Below are positions 1 through 9,079 of a stretch of 44,355 nucleotides of DNA, piece by piece. The notes below the pieces were generated by a model. The model saw only the letters and a list, made by a program, of their open reading frames with translations. It did no database searches and was not told the DNA's origin. The stretch lies in contig SVPF01000021.1 of NCBI GenBank assembly GCA_015066005.1, forward strand, positions 1-44,355, in the 5' to 3' direction. This DNA comes from Oscillospiraceae bacterium (lineage in GTDB: Bacteria; Bacillota; Clostridia; Oscillospirales; Acutalibacteraceae). The position numbers and the translations under genes are program-made. Within the stretch, counting starts at the first letter, position 1, and the number at the start of each line of letters is the position of its first letter.

Positions 1-3000
1 GTATCGTAGCAGGTCAGGGTTCAGGCTCGACAACCTTTGAAAAGGTATATATCGATGAAACCTGTTACCTTAATGCTCCCGAAGGTAAGGGCGTTGCAGG
101 TCTTATCGGTCGTGGTCCAACCTCCGGCGTTACAGGCTACACTACAACAATTAAAGACTGTGCTGTATTGGCAAGCATCGCCGGTAAAACATACGTTGGT
201 GCGCTTACAGGTACATTCTGGCGTACTTCTGAAGCTATAAAGGCTGAAGGTAATTTCTCTTCTGCTAATATTCCGTTGTTTGGTCAGTGTACTCCTACGC
301 CTACAAATGCTAATAACTACGGTCTTGTGGCTGATACCTATAACACAACTGTTTTAACAGCCGACCAAATGAAAGGCGAAGCTGCTAAAACAAATATGCC
401 AGGTCTTAATTGGAAGGTTTGGAAAACCACCGAAAATAGCTATCCCGTACCTAATGATGAAATCGTTATTGAAGCTTGGGACGGTACAACTGCTGAAAGC
501 TATGCAGGCGGTACAGGTACCAAAGATGACCCATATTTAATTGAAAATGCTGCTCAGCTTTACAAAATGGTTACCGAAAACGTAAAAGCAGCTGACGTTG
601 ATGCAAGTGAATATAAGTATTATAAGCTTATTGGCGATATTTATATTAACAACATTGCAGCAAAAGATATGGAAAGCCCCTCAGAAGCTACTTTTGACGC
701 AAAGGGCTACAAGTCTTGGATGATTGGCGCTCAAGCACAAGGCTTCTTCGGTGAATTAGATGGTGACGGCTTTACCGTATACGGTCTTTACACCAAGAAG
801 GGCGCTAGCAATACAACTGCAGGTCTTATCCCAACAATTGTTGGCGGTAAGGTAACTAACCTCGACCTTAGAAACGCTTATGTTCGCACTACATATGCTG
901 CAGGCGGTATCGTAGGTTTGAAATATGGTAGCGTTCATAACCTTGAAGTAACCTATTGCTCACTTGACAATGCCGTTGTTAACTGCACTGGCAGTGTTCG
1001 TGCGGGTGGTATTGTTGGTGGCGGTCACAACAGTTATGTTGGTACAATTACTATTTCTAACTGTGCTGTTACAAATTCTGAATTTACAACAGGCAGCAGC
1101 GGTTATCCCCGCGTTGAATCAGGTATTTTAGGCTATATCGGTAAAGCAGGCAACCACACCGTTAGCAACAGCTTTATTGATAATTCAGCGCATCCGCTTT
1201 CTAACTCAACAAACTCTTCTCACTTCGAAACCAACATGGGTGCTTACGCAACCTATACAAATGTGTATTATATAAGAAGAGCTGATGATGCCAGCAGAAC
1301 CTTCCTTGCAACAAGTAATGTTGAAAAGCAATTTACAGTTTTAACTGTAGACAAAATGATAGGTGAAGCGGCTAAAACAAATATGCCGGCTCTTGACTGG
1401 AATGTTTGGAAGACAGTTGCTAACAACTATCCTTCTATAAACGGTAAGGCTAGTGTTGGTATTGCAACTACTACACCTGAACAGCCCGAAGAACCTAAGG
1501 GTGATTATGTACCGGCTGAAAAATTTGCAGGTGGTAAGGGTACTCCCAGCGAACCTTATTTAATTTCAAATGCAAGCGAGCTTTATTACTTGGTTACTGA
1601 AGTTAGCAAGGCAAATAATGCAGACTTCACAAAGAATAAATATTTCAAAATTACAAACGACATTTATTTGAATGATGTTCAGGACGGTACACCCGTTCAA
1701 AACCTTACAAAGCCTAAGAGCTGGGGTAACAATCTAAAGGCTCCTGACACAAGTGCTAAAAACTTCTTCTATGGCACACTTGACGGCGGCGGACACGTAA
1801 TTTACGGTATGTATGTATATAACTACGTAAACCCCGGTCTTTTCGGCGCTATTGCTAACGGTTCAACCGTTAAAAACCTCGGCTTTGAAAACTTCTATTT
1901 TGAGGGCGGTGCAGGCTCGGCAGGTGCCCTTGCAGGTTATGCTAACTGGGCAGGCTTATCAGGAAGCACTGCAAAAATCAGCAACTGTTACGTTAAGAAC
2001 GTAACTATGGTTGCAGGCAGCAGTAACAAGTTGGCAAACGCAGGTGGCTTTATAGGTAATGCTTCTAATGCTACAATTGAATTTTCTAATTGCTATGCAT
2101 ATAACCTTAACCTTTCCGGTTCAACCTGTAATGCAAGTATGATCGGTAAAAAGACTACCGAAGCTACCGTTAAGGTTTATAATTCATACTTTGTGGGTTA
2201 TTACCCTGTAACAAAAACAGGTAACGGTCACAACAAGGTTAAATATTATAACGTTTATACCGATCAGGATATCGTTGCTAAGGATGCTACCGATGCTGAT
2301 GAAGTGATTGCTAAATTAACACTTGATCAAATGAAGGGCGCAGCCGCTAAGACAAATATGGCAGGCTTTAACTTTGAAATGGACTGGGCTACCGTTGAAA
2401 ACGGTTTCCCCGTTCTTAGAGAAGGCGCAGGCGAATGGAATTATGACCACACCAAGAAGGGTGAAGTTTGGTCAGGTCTACTTTCAGCTTATTATGCAAG
2501 CGGTTCGGGTACAAAGGCTGACCCCTATATTATCGAAACAGGCGGTCAGTTAGCATTACTTGCTAACGATGCTATTAACGGTAAGACAACAGGCTTGTAC
2601 TACAAGATTACCGCTGACATTATTCTTAACGATACTTCAAAGGATAATTGGACTGCAACCGCTAACGAATGGTACATGGGTAAGTGGGCTCAGGCCTTCC
2701 GCGGTCACCTCGACGGCGGTTACCACACCGTTTCAGGTCTTTACCTTAACAAGACTAAGGATAATTACGACGGTCCTTTATACTACAGCGGCTTGTTTGC
2801 TGCTATCGGTAAGGGTGCCGTTATTGAAAAGCTTGGTATCGTAAATGCTAATATGACATTTACACACGACACTGATGACAGATACTTAGGTGCATTTGCA
2901 GGCTTCGTTGACCAGTATAATGCAGCTTCTTCAACATACGAAGAATATCCCATTATCCGTGAATGCTTTGCTGACACTTCCGTATATCTTGACGGTGGTT

Positions 3001-4253
3001 CCTGCGGCGGCTTTATCGGATGCGCTACCAGACCTATCCGTATTGAAAATTCATTCTTTACAGGTAAGGTTGTTGGTACATCACGCGGTTTGTTCGGCTA
3101 TTCAAAGATGAATGCTGACTATGACTACGTATTGGTTAAGAACACCTACGTTGCAGATTCTAAGTTTGCTGTAGTTTCTAACCCGTATTACGACAACTTT
3201 AAGTATGAAAACTGCTATTCATCCTCTGCACAGGATACTTTGGGTATTACCCGTATCTTTATTGACAGAATGTGCGGCAAGCTTGCAATGGATTATATGT
3301 CCGCGCTTGATTATGAAAACATTTGGGTTATTGGCGGCGAAAACGAAACACCCGGTCTTAAGGGCTTCAACAAGAACGCTTATTCAAACGTTATGAACCC
3401 TGAAGATATTGTTGTTAACTTTGAAACCAACTGTGACTTAATTGTTTCAGCTACTACAGGCAAGGCATATTCAAAGCTTGATTTACCGGTATTATCTCGT
3501 GAAGGCTACACCTTCGAGGGCTGGTATGCTTACCCCGAATTAGACGTATACTTCGATTATGACTATTTCCCCACCTTTAACACCATTTTGTATGCAAAGT
3601 GGAGCCTTAACGGTTATCAGCAGGATATGGAACAATACGAAGATTCTATTTACGACTATCACGAGGGTTATGAATACTACCGTCCGTCTTCACCTGACTA
3701 TACCGCCGAATACGTACACAACGGCGCTAAGGCAATTCACCGCTTAGCAGGTGTTGAGGATAATCTTGACTTCTTACTCTTCTACCGTGAAGAGCTTGAG
3801 GTAGGCAAGAAGTATAAGATGGTATTCTATGTAACTACCGACGAGGCTAAGGCTATGACCGACCTTTCATTAGTTCATCACAGCTGGCCTGACGTTTACT
3901 GTGACCCTGTAGACGTTGAAAAGATGGTAACCCTTAAGGATCTTGAAGATGGCGAATGGGTAGAGGTTACCTACACCTTTACTGCAAAATCTAAGTGGAT
4001 CGCTATTCGTTCAACAGGCAAGAACAGCCTCTTCTTCGATGATTTCACATTGTACCAAACTAAAACATCAGCTAAGACTTCAGCCGCTACAGCTGCTGCA
4101 GCTAATGCTAAGGCAAATGTAGCATTCGGCGAAGTTAAGCTTCCTATTGCCAATGACTATGCTGCTTTGGTGCTTGTTACAGCTACAGCAGTTATGACCT
4201 TGGCAGGTGTTGCGGTTGTTATCTATCTTAAGAAAAAACACAGCCACAACTAA
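1..4253 (+). CDS. Large repeat-containing surface protein, 5' end outside window
   Basis: The frame is open to the left edge (codons start at base 3), so this is the C-terminal part of a larger protein; a TTG at 168 is internal. It is built from long units that open with a motif like GGTGTKDDPYLIENAAQLY (near 510, 1530 and 2500) and close with a motif like DQMKGEAAKTNMPGLNWKVW (near 361, 1351 and 2326, degenerate near 3265). Between these lie GLUG-like stretches such as AGGIVGLKYGSVHNLEV. A segment at about 3405-3605 resembles an InlB/Listeria-Bacteroides repeat (EGYTFEGWY then ILYAKW). A beta-rich domain follows, then an Ala/Lys/Thr linker and one C-terminal membrane helix ending KKKHSHN. 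LPIAND before that helix could be a non-canonical sortase signal, or the tail may simply be a membrane anchor. Probable role is adhesion or glycan contact outside the cell; the exact function is unknown. Confidence 0.85.
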   Translation, partial: IVAGQGSGSTTFEKVYIDETCYLNAPEGKGVAGLIGRGPTSGVTGYTTTIKDCAVLASIAGKTYVGALTGTFWRTSEAIKAEGNFSSANIPLFGQCTPTPTNANNYGLVADTYNTTVLTADQMKGEAAKTNMPGLNWKVWKTTENSYPVPNDEIVIEAWDGTTAESYAGGTGTKDDPYLIENAAQLYKMVTENVKAADVDASEYKYYKLIGDIYINNIAAKDMESPSEATFDAKGYKSWMIGAQAQGFFGELDGDGFTVYGLYTKKGASNTTAGLIPTIVGGKVTNLDLRNAYVRTTYAAGGIVGLKYGSVHNLEVTYCSLDNAVVNCTGSVRAGGIVGGGHNSYVGTITISNCAVTNSEFTTGSSGYPRVESGILGYIGKAGNHTVSNSFIDNSAHPLSNSTNSSHFETNMGAYATYTNVYYIRRADDASRTFLATSNVEKQFTVLTVDKMIGEAAKTNMPALDWNVWKTVANNYPSINGKASVGIATTTPEQPEEPKGDYVPAEKFAGGKGTPSEPYLISNASELYYLVTEVSKANNADFTKNKYFKITNDIYLNDVQDGTPVQNLTKPKSWGNNLKAPDTSAKNFFYGTLDGGGHVIYGMYVYNYVNPGLFGAIANGSTVKNLGFENFYFEGGAGSAGALAGYANWAGLSGSTAKISNCYVKNVTMVAGSSNKLANAGGFIGNASNATIEFSNCYAYNLNLSGSTCNASMIGKKTTEATVKVYNSYFVGYYPVTKTGNGHNKVKYYNVYTDQDIVAKDATDADEVIAKLTLDQMKGAAAKTNMAGFNFEMDWATVENGFPVLREGAGEWNYDHTKKGEVWSGLLSAYYASGSGTKADPYIIETGGQLALLANDAINGKTTGLYYKITADIILNDTSKDNWTATANEWYMGKWAQAFRGHLDGGYHTVSGLYLNKTKDNYDGPLYYSGLFAAIGKGAVIEKLGIVNANMTFTHDTDDRYLGAFAGFVDQYNAASSTYEEYPIIRECFADTSVYLDGGSCGGFIGCATRPIRIENSFFTGKVVGTSRGLFGYSKMNADYDYVLVKNTYVADSKFAVVSNPYYDNFKYENCYSSSAQDTLGITRIFIDRMCGKLAMDYMSALDYENIWVIGGENETPGLKGFNKNAYSNVMNPEDIVVNFETNCDLIVSATTGKAYSKLDLPVLSREGYTFEGWYAYPELDVYFDYDYFPTFNTILYAKWSLNGYQQDMEQYEDSIYDYHEGYEYYRPSSPDYTAEYVHNGAKAIHRLAGVEDNLDFLLFYREELEVGKKYKMVFYVTTDEAKAMTDLSLVHHSWPDVYCDPVDVEKMVTLKDLEDGEWVEVTYTFTAKSKWIAIRSTGKNSLFFDDFTLYQTKTSAKTSAATAAAANAKANVAFGEVKLPIANDYAALVLVTATAVMTLAGVAVVIYLKKKHSHN

Positions 4254-4267
4254 TTTTTGAACCTTGC

Positions 4268-4318
4268 ACAGCCCTCTGCTTCTTATGTATTGATTACTTA
4301 AAGTGGGCAGAGGGCTGT
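4268..4318 (+). terminator. Long-loop hairpin between surface protein and sugar cluster
   Basis: A perfect 12-bp stem (ACAGCCCTCTGC at 4268-4279 with GCAGAGGGCTGT at 4307-4318) encloses a 27-nt loop. It starts 15 nt after the surface-protein stop. The following T tract is weak (TCCTATTT), so termination may be partial or the hairpin may act as a processing site. Confidence 0.6.
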
Positions 4319-4369
4319 CCTATTTAAATGCAAATTCCAAATTTATTCTATGGCGAAAGGACTGATATT

Positions 4370-7213
4370 GTGCTCAAAATAATGAAAAAGGGCATAGGCT
4401 TTTTGTTAATCGCTTTAATAATTATGGGGAACGCTGTTTATAGCGCTCAAACAGTAGATAAGTCGGCGCAACAAAATGCTTCTGAAAGCGGTGTTGCAGG
4501 TGTGGACGTTAGTGATTACGAACAGTATAAGAATAACGGCGATTTTAAATATGCTGAAAATGAAATATCAGTATCGCTTGAAAAGTTTAATTCTAAGGAT
4601 ACTAACGCCACACTTAAGGATGGCGTAATTAACTGGGCTGACGGTAACGGAAGTATTACTTTTAACGTTAATGTTCCACAAGCGGCAGCTTACAATATTC
4701 AAATAGTATGGAAGCCTGTGGCTTCCGGCATTGACCCTAATTTAGGGGTTATGATTAACGGTGCATATCCGTTTTTAAGCGCTGCTCAGTTAGAGCTTAA
4801 GCGAGAATGGAAAAATGCTACTGAAAAGCCCCGTAGCGATTCTAACGGTAATGAATATGCACAGGAGCAGGTAGAAACCGGCGAATTTATAAAATTGGTT
4901 TTACAGGATTATACCGGCGTAGTGACCGAACCTTATATTTTTAAATTTGAAAAGGGTAACCAAGCAATTACCCTTACTAAACCCGAACAAGCAATTTTAA
5001 TTAAGCAAATAACACTTATTCCTGTTGAAAAGTTCGAAAAATATTCGGAAATTTCAAAGGATTATAAGTTTAATGATATTGATGCAAAAATTATTACTAT
5101 TCAGGCTGAAGATGCTGATATAAAAAATTCAAAATCCTTAATTCCTAAAAGCAATAACAGCGATGCAGGAATGACACCTAACGACCCCTTTACAAGCAAG
5201 GTTAATTATATCGGCGGTACCTCGTGGCAGTCACCCGGCAGTATGATGACCTGGAACTTCAAGGTTGAAACTGCGGGTTATTATTACTTTGGCTTCAGGT
5301 ACAAGCAATCCGAGCTTATTAACGGCGTTAGCTACCGTAAAATGAAAATTGACGGTAAATTACCCTTTGCCGAAGCAGACGGCATTGGCTTTGACTTTGG
5401 CACAGGCTGGGAATACCGCACACTTGGCGCCGACAAAAAGTCGCCTTATTATGTATGGCTTGACGAGGGTGATCATACCCTTTCGTTAGAGGTTACGGTT
5501 GGTCCGCAAAGCAAATTTGTAAGAAAGCTTTCGCAAGTGGTTACCCGTTTGGGTGATGAATACATTAAAATAGTTATGATTACAGGTGAATCACCTGACG
5601 TTAACCGCGACTATGAATTATTTAAGCAAATTAAGGATTTTAACAAGACCTTAGAGGAATGCAAAACAGCACTTGATGAAATTGCTGCTGATATGAAGAA
5701 AATGTCGGGCAGCAGAAGCACCCAAAGCATTGCGGCAATTGAAAATATGTCACGTGTATTAAAGCAAATGCTAAAAAGCCCTTACGTTGCACAGCAATAC
5801 GTTAAGGATTATTACAACAACTATACATCGGTAAGCTCGTGGTTATATGATATGACAAATATGCCACTTGCACTTGATGAAATTCAAATTGTACCTTATG
5901 GCGAAACAATCGAAAATAAAAATGCCAACTTCTTTGAATCAATTTGGTATGGTGCAATTAGACTTCTCGCTTCATTTATACAAGATTACAATTTAACCGA
6001 GAAGAATACCTCTGACAAGGAAATCACTATTTGGATTAACTGGGGTCAGGATCAGGCAATGGTGCTTAATTCACTTATTAAGGACTCATTCACACCTGAA
6101 AAAGGTATCAACGTGCGTATTGATGTTGTTAGTGCATCACTAATTAACGGTATTTTGTCGGGCAATTTCCCAGATTTATCACTTCATTTGGCACGCACCG
6201 AGCCTGTAAACCTTGGTATACGCGGTGCGCTTTACGATTTATCAAACTTTAAGGACTGTGACGAGGTTTTACAGCGCTTCCAAAAGACCGCTGAGGAGCC
6301 TTACAGATACGGCGATGCACTCTATGCTTTGCCCGATACACAAAGCTATTTCTTAATGTATTACCGCAAGGACATTATGGAAAAATTGGGTCTTAAGGTG
6401 CCTGAAACCTGGGACGAATTCAAGCATGCGGCAATGGTAATTCAAAGAAATAATATGAACGTTTATGTGCCTTACACACAAATCACAACTGCTACAACCG
6501 TAAATACAGGTATTGGCGGTCTTAATTTGTTCCCAACCTTAATGGCACAAAAGGGACTTTCACTTTATAATGCTGAAAAGAACGCAACCGACCTTAACTC
6601 AAAGGCGGCAATTGAGGTATTTGATTTTTGGACTGACTTATATACCGAATACGGTTATTTAAAGGAAGCCGAATTCTATAACCGCTTCCGTGTTGGTGTT
6701 GTTCCGCTTGGTATTGCACCCCTTGGCACTTATATGAACCTTTATTCTGCCGCACCTGAAATTGCAGGCAGATGGTCAATTGGCTTAATACCCGCTTCTG
6801 AAAACGGCGATCGCACAATTGCGGGCGCAGGCACAGGCTGCGGTATTATTCAAAAGTCCGAAAACAAGGCAGAGGCTTGGGAATTCCTTAAGTGGTGGAC
6901 CTCGGCCGAAACACAAACAAGATATAACAATAACGTTGAATCTATACTTGGCATGATTGGACGTACAACCACCGCCAACGTTGAAGCCTTCCAAAATCTT
7001 GCTTGGGATAAAGAGCATCTTGAAATTTTAGAGGCACAACGCTTACAGGTAAGGGAAGTGCCTGAGGTTCCGGGTAGCTATTATCTCTCACGTGCGGTTG
7101 ATCAGGCATTTTGGTCGGTAGTAAACGGTGAAAGCAATTCTAAGGATGCAGTTATGAAGTGGAGTAAGGTTGCAGACGATGAAATTGCAAGAAAAATTAA
7201 AGAATATCAATAA
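4370..7213 (+). CDS. Sugar ABC transporter substrate-binding protein with N-terminal carbohydrate-binding-like domains
   Basis: 947 aa. The GTG at 4370 is chosen because AAAGGA lies 8 nt upstream and the signal peptide (KKGIGFLLIALIIMGNAVYSA) then sits at the terminus; an upstream ATG at 4328 has no ribosome site. Residues about 45-225 and 240-385 look like two beta-sandwich carbohydrate-binding modules (second starts IITIQAEDADI and contains TAGYYYFGFRY). A helical linker covers about 400-520. From about residue 550 to the end is a family 1 extracellular solute-binding fold (ITIWINWGQD, YALPDTQSYFLMYYRKD, VPETWDEFKHAA). No lipobox Cys is seen, so membrane attachment is unclear. It is nearly twice the usual binding-protein length. 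It opens a run of transporter genes and probably captures an oligosaccharide for the permeases that follow. Confidence 0.9.
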   Translation: MLKIMKKGIGFLLIALIIMGNAVYSAQTVDKSAQQNASESGVAGVDVSDYEQYKNNGDFKYAENEISVSLEKFNSKDTNATLKDGVINWADGNGSITFNVNVPQAAAYNIQIVWKPVASGIDPNLGVMINGAYPFLSAAQLELKREWKNATEKPRSDSNGNEYAQEQVETGEFIKLVLQDYTGVVTEPYIFKFEKGNQAITLTKPEQAILIKQITLIPVEKFEKYSEISKDYKFNDIDAKIITIQAEDADIKNSKSLIPKSNNSDAGMTPNDPFTSKVNYIGGTSWQSPGSMMTWNFKVETAGYYYFGFRYKQSELINGVSYRKMKIDGKLPFAEADGIGFDFGTGWEYRTLGADKKSPYYVWLDEGDHTLSLEVTVGPQSKFVRKLSQVVTRLGDEYIKIVMITGESPDVNRDYELFKQIKDFNKTLEECKTALDEIAADMKKMSGSRSTQSIAAIENMSRVLKQMLKSPYVAQQYVKDYYNNYTSVSSWLYDMTNMPLALDEIQIVPYGETIENKNANFFESIWYGAIRLLASFIQDYNLTEKNTSDKEITIWINWGQDQAMVLNSLIKDSFTPEKGINVRIDVVSASLINGILSGNFPDLSLHLARTEPVNLGIRGALYDLSNFKDCDEVLQRFQKTAEEPYRYGDALYALPDTQSYFLMYYRKDIMEKLGLKVPETWDEFKHAAMVIQRNNMNVYVPYTQITTATTVNTGIGGLNLFPTLMAQKGLSLYNAEKNATDLNSKAAIEVFDFWTDLYTEYGYLKEAEFYNRFRVGVVPLGIAPLGTYMNLYSAAPEIAGRWSIGLIPASENGDRTIAGAGTGCGIIQKSENKAEAWEFLKWWTSAETQTRYNNNVESILGMIGRTTTANVEAFQNLAWDKEHLEILEAQRLQVREVPEVPGSYYLSRAVDQAFWSVVNGESNSKDAVMKWSKVADDEIARKIKEYQ

Positions 7214-7232
7214 AGGAGGAGGAAAATAGGTT

Positions 7233-8150
7233 ATGGCTAAAAATATTAACGGTCGCAGACTTTCCCCCGAAGGCTCTTTTAAAGAGCAGTTCCCAATGTT
7301 TGTAATGATTTCTCCCTTTATTATATTCTTCCTTATTTTTACAGTTATCCCTATCATATCATCAATTTTTCTCAGTTTTACCTCATATGATATGATTTCT
7401 TCACCGATTTTTGTTGGTATTGATAACTACAGAAGATTAATTACAAACGATGCAACCTTTATGGTCACCGTTAAAAACACCTTTGTTTTTGCGGTGGTAG
7501 CAGGTCCGCTTGGCTTCTTGCTTTCCTTCATATTGGCGTGGTTGGTTAACGAATTTACCCCCAATGTGCGCGCGGTGCTTTCATTTATGTTTTATGCGCC
7601 GTCGCTGGTTGGTAACGCATACTTTATCTGGCAGGTTGCCTTCAGCGGCGATAGCTACGGTTATATAAACAGCCTTTTATTATCACTTGGTATTATTACC
7701 GAACCGATAGTATGGCTTAAAAACGCAACCTATTTAATGCCCATAATTATTGTTGTTCAGTTATGGCAAAGTATGGGTGTTTCCTTCCTTGCTAACATTT
7801 CGGGCTTGCAGAATGTAAGTCGCGATATGTACGAGGCAGGCGCTATCGACGGTATTCGCAACAGATGGCAGGAATTAAGATATATCACATTACCTTCAAT
7901 GTCTAATATGTTGCTTTTCAGTGCTGTAATGCAAATTCAAAGCAGCTTCTCGGTTAGTGCAATTGCGGTTACCTTGGCAGGCTACCCAAGTAAATCAAAC
8001 GCGGTTGACACAATCGTGTCCTTAATGCAGGATATGGCAACGGTAAGGTACGAGCTCGGTTACGCTTCGGCAATTGCGGTGGTACTGTTTATTATGATGG
8101 TAACAACCCGTTTAATTGTTGGTAAAGTGCTTTCAACTGTACAAAAGTGA
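7233..8150 (+). CDS. Carbohydrate ABC transporter permease (MalF/UgpA type)
   Basis: 305 aa, six predicted membrane helices, the first at about residues 25-50. The EAA loop that contacts the ATPase reads EAGAIDGIRNRWQELRYITL near residue 210. A strong AGGAGG precedes the ATG. It lies 19 nt after the binding-protein gene and pairs with the next permease. No ATPase gene is in the cluster. CUT1 sugar importers of Firmicutes commonly use a shared MsmX-type ATPase encoded elsewhere, so that is inferred here. Confidence 0.93.
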   Translation: MAKNINGRRLSPEGSFKEQFPMFVMISPFIIFFLIFTVIPIISSIFLSFTSYDMISSPIFVGIDNYRRLITNDATFMVTVKNTFVFAVVAGPLGFLLSFILAWLVNEFTPNVRAVLSFMFYAPSLVGNAYFIWQVAFSGDSYGYINSLLLSLGIITEPIVWLKNATYLMPIIIVVQLWQSMGVSFLANISGLQNVSRDMYEAGAIDGIRNRWQELRYITLPSMSNMLLFSAVMQIQSSFSVSAIAVTLAGYPSKSNAVDTIVSLMQDMATVRYELGYASAIAVVLFIMMVTTRLIVGKVLSTVQK

Positions 8151-8199
8151 GGTGTTTGTTATTAATATTAAAGCTGTTTTCAGGGGCTGGGTGCTTTCA

Positions 8200-9075
8200 A
8201 TGCAACAGGCATCAAGTAAAAAATTAGCATCTAGACGTTACACCCGTTCAAAATTCGGCGATTTTATTAATGTCGCCTTTCTAATATCGGCAGGCTTATT
8301 CTCAATGCTTCCGCTTATTTATGCGGTTTGCACCTCCTTTAAGCCGTTGGATGAATTATTAATATTCCCGCCTCGCTTCTTTGTAAGAAGACCTACCTTC
8401 GGTAACTATTTAATTCTTCCGGACCTTATGTCTTCACTTAAGGTGCCGCTTTCACGTTATATATTCAACAGCTTGTTTATAAGCGTGGTTTCTACCTTCT
8501 TTTACATAATTATTGCTACAATGGCAGCCTTTGTACTTTCGAAGGCTAAATTTAAAGGTAGGAATGTTATTTTCTGGATAGTACAGTTTGCGCTTATGTT
8601 TAACGCGTACACACTCGGTATTCCCAGATATTTGATTTTTTCAAAAATGCATATAATAGATACCTATTGGGTTTCTATTTTACCGCATATGGCTTCAACC
8701 CTTGGTGTATTCTTGGCAAAGCAGTATATCGAAGGTTATATTCCAAATGCGTTGCTTGAAGCGGCAAAAATTGACGGTGCAAGTCATTACAGGGTATTTT
8801 GGTCAATAGTAATGCCGGTTATTAAACCTGCCTGGCTTACCCTTATGCTTTTTGCATTCCGTGATATTTGGGCCGAAGTACCAAACGGTACTATCTTTAG
8901 TGAACAGCTAAAGACACTTCCGCAAATTGTTACACAAATTACAGCGGGCGGTACTGCACGTGCAGGTAGCTCGATGGCGGTTACGGTTATTATGATGATA
9001 CCCCCGATACTTGTCTTTCTGATTTCACAAAGTAATGTTGTTGAAGCAATGAGCAGTGCGGGTATAAAGGAGTAG
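8200..9075 (+). CDS. Carbohydrate ABC transporter permease (MalG type)
   Basis: 291 aa with six membrane helices and an EAA loop (LEAAKIDGASHYRVFWSIVM). It is the partner of the preceding permease. The start is uncertain. The best Shine-Dalgarno, GAGGTG at 8149-8154, overlaps the previous stop and is well spaced only for ATT codons at 8161 and 8167. GTG 8191 and ATG 8200 have only AGGGG at 8182-8186, 4 and 13 nt away. ATG 8200 is given as the conservative choice; an ATT start at 8161 would add 13 residues. Confidence 0.88.
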   Translation: MQQASSKKLASRRYTRSKFGDFINVAFLISAGLFSMLPLIYAVCTSFKPLDELLIFPPRFFVRRPTFGNYLILPDLMSSLKVPLSRYIFNSLFISVVSTFFYIIIATMAAFVLSKAKFKGRNVIFWIVQFALMFNAYTLGIPRYLIFSKMHIIDTYWVSILPHMASTLGVFLAKQYIEGYIPNALLEAAKIDGASHYRVFWSIVMPVIKPAWLTLMLFAFRDIWAEVPNGTIFSEQLKTLPQIVTQITAGGTARAGSSMAVTVIMMIPPILVFLISQSNVVEAMSSAGIKE

Positions 9076-9079
9076 GGAT

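Noticed and set aside
168-170. TTG as the start of the surface protein
   Set aside because: The same frame continues upstream to the window edge with matching protein sequence and no ribosome site is present at 168.
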